Shown: positions 1-5,471, counted from the stretch's first letter. The stretch is 5,471 nucleotides of DNA from CAYXUW01 sp964468375 (GCA_964468375.1 CAYXUW010000127.1:1-5471), one strand, 5' to 3'. A program made the numbers and translations. The notes: a model not told the origin generated them from the letters alone.

Positions 1-1
1 C

Positions 2-778
2 TGCAGGAATGTTTATGTCGACGGGGTTTATGCAGACGTTGGTGATGACGCTGTATGCATAAAGTCGGGGCTGAATGAAGACGGATGGCGGGTCGGTCGG
101 CCGACGGAGAATGTTGTTATCAAAAATTGTCACGTGAAAAAAGCTCACGGAGGGTTTGTAATCGGCAGTGAGATGTCCGGCGGCGTCAGGAATATTCTTG
201 TGCAGGATTGTCTTTACGAGGGGACTGACATCGGTATTCGTATGAAGTCGATGCGCGGCCGGGGCGGAGTGGTAGAGAATATATGGGTCAGGGACATTGC
301 TATGGGACAGATTAGGGATGATGCGATTCGGCTGAATATGTTTTATAAGTCGTCCACGGTTGAGCCGCTTACCGGTACGCCGCCGCAGTTTCGCAATATA
401 CATATAAAAGATGTTACCTGTGAAAAAGCCGATTCGGCGGTGGTTATTAAAGGTTTGCCGGAGAAACCTATTAAAGATATTATGCTGGAGAATATTGCTA
501 TTTCCGCTGAGAAGGGTTTGAGTATTAGTGATGGAGAGCGCATTAGTTTGACCGAAATCAACATTACACCGGAGCGGGGGCCGGTTATGCTGATAATCGA
601 CAGCAGGGACGTAGCAATAGGCGGTTCAAGCTGCTCGGGCGGAGGTGTGTTTCTTAAGCTTGAGGGCGGGAAGACGAGGAATATACGGTTGAGCGGTAAT
701 GACCTGTCGGACGCCGAGAAAAATGTTGTATTAGGCGAAGATGTGCAGTTTAATACAGTCTATGAACTAAAAGAATAA
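2..778 (+). CDS. GH28 family glycoside hydrolase (polygalacturonase-like), C-terminal part
   Basis: This is the last 258 residues of a pectin-type glycoside hydrolase; the frame is open to the left edge, so the N-terminal part is missing. GH28 enzymes hydrolyse galacturonan or rhamnogalacturonan bonds by inversion on a right-handed parallel beta-helix. Visible active-site elements, numbered from the first codon of the window, are GDD (14-16) followed by the IKSG strand, AHGG (48-51) with the conserved His and then IGSE (54-57), and the substrate-binding RMK (80-82) followed by RGRGG. The upstream NTDG-type motif lies outside the window. Repeated short beta-strand segments (VRNI, VENI, FRNI, IKDI, TRNI) fit beta-helix coils to the C-terminus. 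The GDDAVCIKSG and IGSEMSGGVRN wording resembles bacterial pectin and rhamnogalacturonan degraders more than fungal endo-polygalacturonases. Exact substrate cannot be told. An internal GTG at 134 is not the real start because the catalytic GDD lies upstream of it. The enzyme is probably exported, but any signal peptide is out of view. Confidence 0.93.
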   Translation, partial: CRNVYVDGVYADVGDDAVCIKSGLNEDGWRVGRPTENVVIKNCHVKKAHGGFVIGSEMSGGVRNILVQDCLYEGTDIGIRMKSMRGRGGVVENIWVRDIAMGQIRDDAIRLNMFYKSSTVEPLTGTPPQFRNIHIKDVTCEKADSAVVIKGLPEKPIKDIMLENIAISAEKGLSISDGERISLTEINITPERGPVMLIIDSRDVAIGGSSCSGGGVFLKLEGGKTRNIRLSGNDLSDAEKNVVLGEDVQFNTVYELKE

Positions 779-793
779 AGGGAAATTATATTC

Positions 794-800
794 AGGGAGG
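794..800 (+). promoter_or_regulatory. Shine-Dalgarno site of the purine permease
   Basis: AGGGAGG lies 6 nt before the ATG at 807 and fixes that start. It sits in the 28-nt gap after the GH28 stop codon, too short to hold a purine riboswitch of the kind that controls related permeases in Firmicutes. Confidence 0.8.
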
Positions 801-806
801 TAATAT

Positions 807-2135
807 ATGGTTAATTCTCTTTTTCATCTCAAACAGAAACAGACCAGTGTAAGAGTCGAGATTATAGCTGGGCTGACGACATTTCTCACAATGGCCTACA
901 TTATATTTTCGCAGCCGAACATTCTCGGGCCTACGGGGATGGACAAGGACGCTCTTATTGCAGTGACGTGTATTGTGTCGGCAATTGCCACGATAATAAC
1001 CGGTATTTTCGCCAACGCTCCGATAGCGATGGCGCCGGGGATGGGTCTGAATGCAATCTTCGCATATCTTGTTATTTCGGGCAAGATGGATTGGCAAACG
1101 GCTTTGGGAGTTGTGTTTTTGTCAGGTTTATTCTTTTTGGTTTTGACGCTGCTTGGGCTGAGAAAAAAGATTGTCGAGGCGATACCGGCATCGCTTATCT
1201 CGGCCATTGCGGTTGGGATAGGACTTTTTATTGCGTTTATGGGGCTGACGGATTTGGGTATTGTTATTTCCGACGAGATTACTGTTGTCTCAGCCGGGCC
1301 AATAACATCGACGGTCTTGATAGGGTTTGCGGGGCTGCTTGTGATGATTTATCTGGAGGCGAAGAAAATAAAAGGGTCGCTGCTTATCGGGATTTTGGTC
1401 GGCACGATTTTAGCAGCTGTCTTCGGGGAGATTGAAATTCCGGAGAAGTTTGTTTCCCTTGATATAGATATAAGCCCTATTGCGCTGAAACTTGATATCA
1501 TCGGCGCCCTTAAATGGAGCTTTTTCGGCAGCATATTCACACTGATGTTTGTGGATATGTTCGACAGTATCGGCACACTTGTTGCCTGTTGCGACCAGGC
1601 CGGGATGGTCGATGAGAATAGCAAAATCAAAGGACTGGACCGGCTTTTAGGTATCGATGCGATAGCGACTATGGCCGGGGCGTTGTTCGGAACATCTACT
1701 ACCACTTCTTATGCGGAGTCGGCGGCGGGCATCGAGCAGGGGGGGCGAACCGGTTTGACGTCGATAGTTACGGGGATATTTTTTATGCTTGCTTTATTAT
1801 TTATACCTGTTGTTCGGATAGTTCCTGAGTATGCCACAGCGCCGGCACTTATTATGGTCGGATTGTTTATGATGAAGGAGGTTAAAAGAATTAACTTTGC
1901 GAATATTGAGGAGGCGTTTCCGGCATTTATCATAATGGTGATGATAGCTTTGAGCTACAGTATCAGCACGGGGTTGGCTTTCGGATTTATTTCCTTTACT
2001 CTTATAAAAATAGTATTGGGCAAGACCAGAGAAATAAAAACGGCGATGTGGATTATTGCGATTTTATCCATATTGTTTTTGATAATAGACAAGATGAGCG
2101 GTGCAATTGAATATTTGCGGGACCTTATATCATAG
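807..2135 (+). CDS. NCS2/AzgA family purine (adenine/guanine/hypoxanthine) permease
   Basis: This 442-residue inner-membrane transporter has the usual length for the AzgA/PbuG/PbuO (COG2252) branch of the nucleobase-cation symporter-2 family, which imports purine bases with protons. Family landmarks are all present. They are the amphipathic start followed by AGLTTFLTMAYIIF (21-34) in the first membrane helix, NAPIAMAPGMGLNAIFAY (70-87) with the conserved APGMGLNA signature, FVDMFDSIGTL (248-258), and GTSTTTSYAESAAG (295-308) with the GGRTGLTS run (312-319) after it. The rest is a series of long hydrophobic segments consistent with the 14-helix inverted-repeat fold. One small deviation is SQPNIL at 35-40, where VNPxIL is usual. 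The start is secured by a strong ribosome binding site 6 nt upstream. The gene lies 28 nt after the GH28 gene and its TAG stop is followed directly by an ATG of the next reading frame, so co-transcription of the three genes is plausible. Guanine/hypoxanthine versus adenine preference cannot be decided from sequence. Confidence 0.95.
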   Translation: MVNSLFHLKQKQTSVRVEIIAGLTTFLTMAYIIFSQPNILGPTGMDKDALIAVTCIVSAIATIITGIFANAPIAMAPGMGLNAIFAYLVISGKMDWQTALGVVFLSGLFFLVLTLLGLRKKIVEAIPASLISAIAVGIGLFIAFMGLTDLGIVISDEITVVSAGPITSTVLIGFAGLLVMIYLEAKKIKGSLLIGILVGTILAAVFGEIEIPEKFVSLDIDISPIALKLDIIGALKWSFFGSIFTLMFVDMFDSIGTLVACCDQAGMVDENSKIKGLDRLLGIDAIATMAGALFGTSTTTSYAESAAGIEQGGRTGLTSIVTGIFFMLALLFIPVVRIVPEYATAPALIMVGLFMMKEVKRINFANIEEAFPAFIIMVMIALSYSISTGLAFGFISFTLIKIVLGKTREIKTAMWIIAILSILFLIIDKMSGAIEYLRDLIS

Positions 2136-2151
2136 ATGGTTTTGTGGGAAA

Positions 2152-2155
2152 GAGG
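2152..2155 (+). promoter_or_regulatory. Shine-Dalgarno site for the lipoprotein-form start of the PEBP gene
   Basis: GAGG (within AGAGGA, 2151-2156) lies about 6 nt before the ATG at 2163. It supports that start over the in-frame ATG at 2136, which touches the permease stop codon and has no comparable site. Confidence 0.55.
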
Positions 2156-2162
2156 ACCTGCT

Positions 2163-2726
2163 ATGTCGAGAAAGGTTTTCGTTTTAGCGGCAGTATCGGC
2201 GGTGTTGTTTTGTTCCTGTAAAGACAGGGAACAGACTGATTTTAAATCAGCGGGAGGTAGAAAAATGGAAATTGAAATTACGAGTTCGGCATTCGAGGAA
2301 GACGACTTAATTCCGTCGAAGTATACCTGCGACGGGGCGGATATCTCGCCGCCGCTGCAGTGGAATTCTGTTCCTGAAGGCACCAAGAGTATTGCCCTGA
2401 TATCCGACGACCCCGATGCGCCGATGGGGACGTGGGTTCACTGGGTCATATTTGACCTGCCGGCCGAGGCCAGAGAGCTGGAGGAAAATATTCCCCGTGA
2501 TGAGACTTTGCCCAATGGGGCCATACAGGGGACGAATGACTTCGGCAGAATCGGCTACGGGGGTCCGTGCCCGCCGGGCGGAACACACAGATACTTCTTT
2601 AAGATTTACGCACTCGATACGAAGCTTGATTTGGCGGCCGGCACCAGAAAACGTGAATTGCTCGATGCTATGGAAGGGCACATCCTCGGTCAGGGACAGC
2701 TCATCGGGAAATACAAAAGGGGTTAG
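2163..2726 (+). CDS. YbhB/YbcL family Raf kinase inhibitor-like (PEBP) protein with lipoprotein-like leader
   Basis: The 187-residue product belongs to the phosphatidylethanolamine-binding protein superfamily, bacterial YbhB/YbcL branch, whose biochemical role is poorly known. Residues 1-19 form a short signal-like leader: MSRK, then a hydrophobic stretch, ending LFCSC. Cys19 (or Cys17) is a possible lipidated cysteine, but the lipobox is imperfect. A linker of about 15 residues leads to the domain. Landmarks are YTCDGADISPPLQW (54-67), DDPDAP (82-87), the HW pair (93-94) and GGPCPPGGTHRYFF (133-146), which together build the conserved anion-binding pocket. The start at 2163 is preferred over 2136 because of its ribosome binding site and the leader it gives. 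A second in-frame ATG at 2265 has a stronger site and would yield a 153-residue leaderless protein, the size usual for cytosolic YbhB. The gene follows the permease by 27 nt and converges with the FHA-GAF gene. Family assignment is firm; localisation is inferred. Confidence 0.92.
   Translation: MSRKVFVLAAVSAVLFCSCKDREQTDFKSAGGRKMEIEITSSAFEEDDLIPSKYTCDGADISPPLQWNSVPEGTKSIALISDDPDAPMGTWVHWVIFDLPAEARELEENIPRDETLPNGAIQGTNDFGRIGYGGPCPPGGTHRYFFKIYALDTKLDLAAGTRKRELLDAMEGHILGQGQLIGKYKRG
2252..2258 (+). promoter_or_regulatory. Internal Shine-Dalgarno site before in-frame ATG 2265
   Basis: GGGAGGT stands 6 nt before an in-frame ATG at 2265, inside the linker between the leader and the PEBP domain. It is a better match to the anti-Shine-Dalgarno than the site serving the start at 2163 and has the same spacing as the other strong sites in the window. 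It could start a cytosolic form of the protein or be the only real start. Confidence 0.6.
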
Positions 2727-2738
2727 CTAAAGTCGGTT

Positions 2739-3668
2739 TCAGAGTTTTTGAATTGCAGCGGCTGCGTGCATTCCGAGCAGCATAAGATAGTCGAGGTCAC
2801 TGAGGTTGTAGTGGTCGTCGCGGAAGGTATTATTGGCGTATAGCACACCGAAACAACCGGCCGGGCCTACAATAGGCGCTATCACTACGGAGCGTATCTG
2901 GCCCTTTTTGTCTTTTGTCATATCCCGCGAGAATATGAAAAGCAGGAAGTGATTTTTCTCCATCGCCTCATTGATTTTTTCGTTGAGTTTTATGCTGCTT
3001 AACTCCAGCGTTTTGCCGTCCCGGTTTTTGCCCGCGTGGCACGTCATTGGGCCTGTCGGCTCATTTCTCAATGCACACCAGTTGTGATACGCGCCAAGCT
3101 GTTTCGAAATGGTATCCAGCAGTGCCAGGAGTAATTCATCCAGGCTGGCGGCTTTGCTGATTACTTCGTTGGCCTGCAATAAATCTGTTACTCTTTGGGC
3201 CGGCAGCCGTACCGGGGGGGAATCTGTGGTGCCCAATTTTCTTTCTATAATCTGTGGGGCGCCGGCGGGTACTGTGAGCGTATCTTCCATAGGAGCTGAT
3301 TCTTCAGTTTTCTTGGTTTCGGGAGTTTGCTCAGCTTCTTTAGTTTCCGCAGCTTCTTCGACTTTGGTGGTCTCGGCAGTATCTTCGATGTTGATTTCGA
3401 TAATGTGGTCGGTTATGCGAATGCAATCGCCGGTTTTAATCTCAACCTTATGGATTGCCTGGTCGTTCAGGTATGTTTTGTTTGCCGAGTCGAGGTCTTC
3501 GACCATCCATTTCCCGTCCTGGGTGCTGAAAATTACGGCGTGCTGTCTTGAGACCGCTCTGTCACGGAGGAGGATTTGACTTTTTTCCTGCCTGCCGATG
3601 TAAATAGGGCCTTTATCGAACTGAAATTCGTTGACAGCCTCGCCGTTTTGTTTTACAACCAAACGCAC
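2739..3668 (-). CDS. FHA domain - acidic linker - GAF domain protein
   Basis: The 309-residue protein is predicted to be cytoplasmic, with no signal peptide or membrane helix. Residues 1-94 form a forkhead-associated domain, which binds phosphothreonine peptides. It has IGR (24-26), SRQH (40-43) and SANKTYLN (61-68), where the usual SxNGT has Lys in place of Gly. Residues 95-130 are a low-complexity Glu/Thr/Ala/Lys linker, likely disordered. Residues from about 160 form a helix that leads into a GAF domain (about 175-309), recognised from VVIAPI then GCFGVLYANN and the closing helix LDYLMLLGMHAAAAIQKL. GAF domains bind small ligands or mediate dimer formation; no specific ligand can be read here. 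There is no kinase, cyclase, HD or DNA-binding output domain, so it is probably an adaptor or sensor acting through a phosphorylated partner encoded elsewhere. The start is GTG, fixed by AGGGAGGA 6 nt upstream. It is divergent from resB and converges on the PEBP gene with a 12-nt gap. Confidence 0.9.
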   Translation of the reverse strand: MRLVVKQNGEAVNEFQFDKGPIYIGRQEKSQILLRDRAVSRQHAVIFSTQDGKWMVEDLDSANKTYLNDQAIHKVEIKTGDCIRITDHIIEINIEDTAETTKVEEAAETKEAEQTPETKKTEESAPMEDTLTVPAGAPQIIERKLGTTDSPPVRLPAQRVTDLLQANEVISKAASLDELLLALLDTISKQLGAYHNWCALRNEPTGPMTCHAGKNRDGKTLELSSIKLNEKINEAMEKNHFLLFIFSRDMTKDKKGQIRSVVIAPIVGPAGCFGVLYANNTFRDDHYNLSDLDYLMLLGMHAAAAIQKL

Positions 3669-3674
3669 TTATTA

Positions 3675-3682
3675 TCCTCCCT
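3675..3682 (-). promoter_or_regulatory. Shine-Dalgarno site of the FHA-GAF gene
   Basis: AGGGAGGA on the minus strand lies 6 nt before the GTG start and decides that start. Its upstream edge touches a GC-rich inverted repeat, so its accessibility may depend on RNA folding. Confidence 0.8.
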
Positions 3683-3706
3683 GGGCCTCCGCGAAGCGGG
3701 CAGCCC
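3683..3706 (-). promoter_or_regulatory. GC-rich hairpin in the FHA-GAF 5' leader
   Basis: In the leftward RNA, an outer GGGC/GCCC stem (4 bp) and an inner CCGC/GCGG stem (4 bp) close on a UUC loop, with a small asymmetric internal loop between them. The hairpin ends exactly where the ribosome binding site begins and also contains a second GGAGG-like run. No U-tract follows in either direction, so it is not an intrinsic terminator. A stabilising or translation-modulating role is an inference. Confidence 0.5.
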
Positions 3707-3733
3707 TGCATTTAGGTTATAGGTTTATATACT

Positions 3734-3749
3734 AAATTATGCATAATTT
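3734..3749. promoter_or_regulatory. Perfect 16-bp palindrome, candidate operator
   Basis: AAATTATGCATAATTT reads identically on both strands and lies in the 143-bp region between the divergent FHA-GAF and resB genes. It includes the whole -10 box of the leftward promoter. A dimeric regulator bound here would block that promoter and could also affect resB transcription. It does not match the CRP or FNR consensus half-sites. The regulator is unknown, and AT-richness raises the chance of coincidence. Confidence 0.5.
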
Positions 3750-3764
3750 GGCACGGTTTGTCAA
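3736..3764 (-). promoter_or_regulatory. Sigma-70-type promoter for the FHA-GAF gene
   Basis: On the minus strand there is a perfect -35 box TTGACA (3764-3759), a 17-bp spacer and a -10 box CATAAT (3741-3736), five of six consensus bases. The expected start of transcription near 3729 leaves a leader of about 60 nt that contains the hairpin and the ribosome binding site. No comparably good promoter for resB is visible on the plus strand; TATACT at 3728-3733 has no convincing -35 partner. Confidence 0.7.
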
Positions 3765-3773
3765 GTAAACAAT

Positions 3774-3788
3774 CGGCTAATTCAGCCG
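3774..3788 (+). promoter_or_regulatory. Small inverted repeat upstream of resB
   Basis: CGGCT and AGCCG flank a 5-nt AATTC loop, giving a 5-bp stem about 23 nt before the proposed resB start. It may be a leader hairpin or a binding site. It is short enough to be chance. Confidence 0.25.
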
Positions 3789-3811
3789 TTAAATGCCATA
3801 TTGGTCCGACG

Positions 3812-4846
3812 ATGGGTATGAAGGAAATCTCTAAGAGAAAGCTCAAACGTGCCTTAATGTGGGCTGCGCTGGTGCTGATTGTGTTATTGATTATTCTTTC
3901 TATCTATGGCGCATTTCTCGGCTCATACAGAGCAAAAGATTTTTTTAATTCTCCGGCATTATCTGTTTATTGGCTGGTTTTAGCGATTGTTTTGGTAGCT
4001 GGTTTTGCGGCGTTTCGCCGTTTGATTCGTTTGCCCGGTCTTTTGCTGATACACGCTGGTTGTATTCTTGTTCTCGTCGGTTCTCTCTGGGGCTCGGGTG
4101 CCGGCCTTGATATCGGAAACCTGCTTTTCGGAGCCGACAAAATCCAAAGGGGTCGAATGATAATCTTCGAAGGTTATACCGGGAATTACGTAATGCTGGA
4201 GGATGGCGAACAGATTAAGGAGTTGCCTTTTCTTATAAAACTTACGGACTTTAGAATAGAATATTACAAGCCCGAATACCTCGAAGTCATAACCGCTCAG
4301 GGCCGGAGTAAAATTCCCGTTGAAGTCGGCAAGGTATGGTCTATAGGATCTGATTTGGGCACGGTAGAGATTGTAAGGGTATTCGAGAATTTCAAGATAT
4401 CAATCGAGGGTGATAGTAAGAATGTTATCAATGACCCGCAGGCAGGTTATAATCCAGCCCTTGAGGTTCGGATTAAAAGCCCTGACGGCTCTGTAAGCAC
4501 CAGATATGTCTTTGAGCGTTTTCCGGAGCGGGCTTCTGCCGGAGAGAAATTCTTGCTGAGATATTATAGACATATCCGTGATTATATAAGCGACGTTCAG
4601 ATTATTAAGGAAGGGAACGTTGTTGCTGAGAAAAGCATCGAAGTAAATCATCCGCTTCACTTCGGCGGCTATCATTTTTACCAGAGCTCTTATGACACCG
4701 ACGCGCATAAATACACGGTTCTTTCCGTTGTTTCGGATACAGGTCTGAATTTTGTCTATGCCGGATATGTGATGCTTGCAATCGGTGTCTTCTGGCATTT
4801 TTGGGTAAGACATATTTTTGCGAAAGGAAAGCTGCGAGGCGGGTAA
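3812..4846 (+). CDS. resB: Compact ResB-like cytochrome c biogenesis protein (system II)
   Basis: This 344-residue membrane protein is the ResB (Ccs1) partner of CcsA in system II cytochrome c maturation, which moves haem across the cytoplasmic membrane and attaches it to apocytochromes outside. A basic N-terminus (KRKLKR, 8-13) precedes helix 1 (about 15-35); helix 2 is about 50-68 and helix 3 about 75-94, with His81 in LLIHAG as a possible haem-associated residue. A large extracytoplasmic domain follows, with LPFLIKLTDFRIEYY (138-152) and the signature VNHPLHFGGYHFYQSSYD (278-295), then a final helix (about 314-332). It is much shorter than Bacillus ResB, which has over 500 residues, but keeps the same layout of three N-terminal helices and one C-terminal helix. 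The start is uncertain: ATG 3812 and ATG 3818 both lack a good ribosome binding site. An in-frame TTG at 3758 would add 18 unconvincing residues and abut the -35 box of the divergent promoter. The TAA stop is followed at once by the ccsA ATG. Confidence 0.88.
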   Translation: MGMKEISKRKLKRALMWAALVLIVLLIILSIYGAFLGSYRAKDFFNSPALSVYWLVLAIVLVAGFAAFRRLIRLPGLLLIHAGCILVLVGSLWGSGAGLDIGNLLFGADKIQRGRMIIFEGYTGNYVMLEDGEQIKELPFLIKLTDFRIEYYKPEYLEVITAQGRSKIPVEVGKVWSIGSDLGTVEIVRVFENFKISIEGDSKNVINDPQAGYNPALEVRIKSPDGSVSTRYVFERFPERASAGEKFLLRYYRHIRDYISDVQIIKEGNVVAEKSIEVNHPLHFGGYHFYQSSYDTDAHKYTVLSVVSDTGLNFVYAGYVMLAIGVFWHFWVRHIFAKGKLRGG

Positions 4847-5471
4847 ATGGAGATTAAGTACACAATTCAGGGTTTGCTGATTTACATTGCTATTGTTGCA
4901 TATCTGCTTGGGTTTGCGGCTGCGCTGCTGCGACGTGCGAAGGCCAGCCATATCTTATACATATTCGGCTTTGTTTTTGCGGCTGTGGCCTTCGGCTATC
5001 GGTGGTATCACGTTCGCCATATACCTTTCCAAAATCTTTTTGAAGTATTTCTAAGCTTGGGTGTTGTGATTTATCCGGTTTCGCTGTTTTGCCGCCGCGT
5101 CCTTCGGGTAGGCGGATTCTCGGCTGATACGCTCATAGGAGCGATAGTTCTTTTTCCGGCCGGTTTTGTTTTCAGTGCTGAGCCGAGATATTTGCCGCCG
5201 GCCCTGCAAAGCTGGCTCTTCGCACCGCATGTTGCTGTTTATGTGCTCGCATACGTTTTTATGGTCAAGGCCGCCTGTCAGGCCGTATTGCAGCTTGCCG
5301 GTTTTAGCCAGAGTGAAAGTCTTTTACCTTATGAAGATGCGACTTACCGGATGATTTGTGCGGGTTTTCCATTGTTGACGCTCGGATTGGTTCTCGGAAG
5401 CGTCTGGGGCAAACTTGCCTGGGGCGATTACTGGAATTGGGACCCGAAGGAACTGTGGTCTTTGGCGTCCT
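4847..5471 (+). CDS. ccsA: CcsA/ResC cytochrome c assembly protein, N-terminal part
   Basis: The first 208 residues of the haem-handling subunit of the system II cytochrome c synthetase are present; the frame runs off the right edge. The protein is polytopic, with helices near 8-28, 35-50, 67-82, 94-110, 127-150 and 170-187. Diagnostic elements are PFQNLFEVF (60-68), LPPALQSWLFAPHVAVYVLAY (116-136) carrying His128, the likely external haem ligand, and the tryptophan-rich WWD motif WGDYWNWDPKELW (192-204) that binds haem at the outer membrane face. The second external His, expected after the WWD motif, and the C-terminal helices lie beyond the window. The ATG directly follows the resB stop codon, and GAGG (4836-4839) inside the resB 3' end is a probable ribosome binding site, so translation is likely coupled. 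ResB and CcsA act as one complex; here they are separate genes, not the fused form known from some epsilonproteobacteria and Bacteroidota. Family assignment is firm. Confidence 0.95.
   Translation, partial: MEIKYTIQGLLIYIAIVAYLLGFAAALLRRAKASHILYIFGFVFAAVAFGYRWYHVRHIPFQNLFEVFLSLGVVIYPVSLFCRRVLRVGGFSADTLIGAIVLFPAGFVFSAEPRYLPPALQSWLFAPHVAVYVLAYVFMVKAACQAVLQLAGFSQSESLLPYEDATYRMICAGFPLLTLGLVLGSVWGKLAWGDYWNWDPKELWSLAS

Noticed and set aside
784..806. TATATT at 787-792 as a -10 box for the permease
   Set aside because: There is no -35 partner, and transcription would begin inside the ribosome binding site.
792..1207. Open frames on the minus strand opposite the start of the permease
   Set aside because: They lie antisense to a clear AzgA permease, show no family motifs and are a by-product of its codon pattern.
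968..1435. Plus-strand 155-codon frame inside the permease
   Set aside because: It is out of frame with a gene bearing all family signatures, and its Cys/Asp/Gly-rich composition is typical of a shadow frame.
2723..2730. TTAGCTAA palindrome at the PEBP stop codon as a terminator or operator
   Set aside because: Only 8 bp with no loop and no following T-run, and it includes the stop codon; expected by chance.
2755..2765. GCAGC-G-GCTGC inverted repeat near the FHA-GAF 3' end as a terminator
   Set aside because: The 1-nt loop cannot form a hairpin without opening the stem, it lies within the coding region and no U-tract follows on the minus strand.
3279..3386. Repetitive-looking stretch in the FHA-GAF gene as a DNA repeat array
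   Set aside because: It encodes a low-complexity Glu/Thr/Lys/Ala linker; no exact repeat unit is maintained at the DNA level.
3793..3834. 13-codon upstream frame (ATG at 3793) overlapping the resB start, possible leader peptide
   Set aside because: It has no ribosome binding site and no run of regulatory codons; probably chance.
4400..4951. Minus-strand 183-codon frame opposite resB and ccsA
   Set aside because: It spans the junction of two well-supported genes, has no recognisable motif and no ribosome binding site was apparent.

Overview
The window is a bacterial chromosomal segment with six protein-coding genes, two of them cut by the window edges. Coding density is high and the genes are compact. 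Most starts have strong purine-rich Shine-Dalgarno sequences (GGGAGG type, about 6 nt spacing), which argues against Bacteroidota, where such sites are rare. The gene set is a GH28 pectin-type glycosidase, an AzgA-type purine permease, a lipoprotein-like PEBP/YbhB protein, an FHA-GAF protein and a system II (ResB/CcsA) cytochrome c maturation pair. It is compatible with a polysaccharide-degrading member of the PVC group, perhaps Planctomycetota of the Phycisphaerae type. This placement is an inference from gene content only and is weak.

Layout. Positions 2-778 (+) hold the C-terminal part of a GH28 polygalacturonase-like enzyme. Positions 807-2135 (+) encode an NCS2/AzgA purine permease. Positions 2163-2726 (+) encode a Raf-kinase-inhibitor-like (YbhB/YbcL) protein with a lipoprotein-like leader and a second, stronger in-frame start at 2265. 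These three genes run in one direction with short gaps (28 and 27 nt) and may be co-transcribed. Positions 2739-3668 (-) hold an FHA-linker-GAF protein that converges on the PEBP gene with only 12 nt between stop codons. Positions 3669-3811 form a divergent control region. It has a near-consensus sigma-70-type promoter firing leftward, a perfect 16-bp palindrome covering its -10 box, and a GC-rich hairpin abutting the leftward ribosome binding site. Positions 3812-4846 (+) encode a compact ResB-like protein, and 4847-5471 (+) encode CcsA/ResC, cut by the window end just after its WWD haem-handling motif.

How the genes work together. ResB and CcsA together form the system II haem export and cytochrome c synthetase complex, and their adjacent stop/start codons (TAA then ATG) point to coupled expression. 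The FHA-GAF protein shares their divergent regulatory region and might sense a ligand or partner connected with respiration, but no functional link is proven. The GH28, permease and PEBP genes look like a metabolic group without an obvious common pathway.

I found no CRISPR array, RNA gene, transposon or defence system. The most interesting signals are the palindrome on the promoter of the FHA-GAF gene and the dual-start architecture of the PEBP gene.
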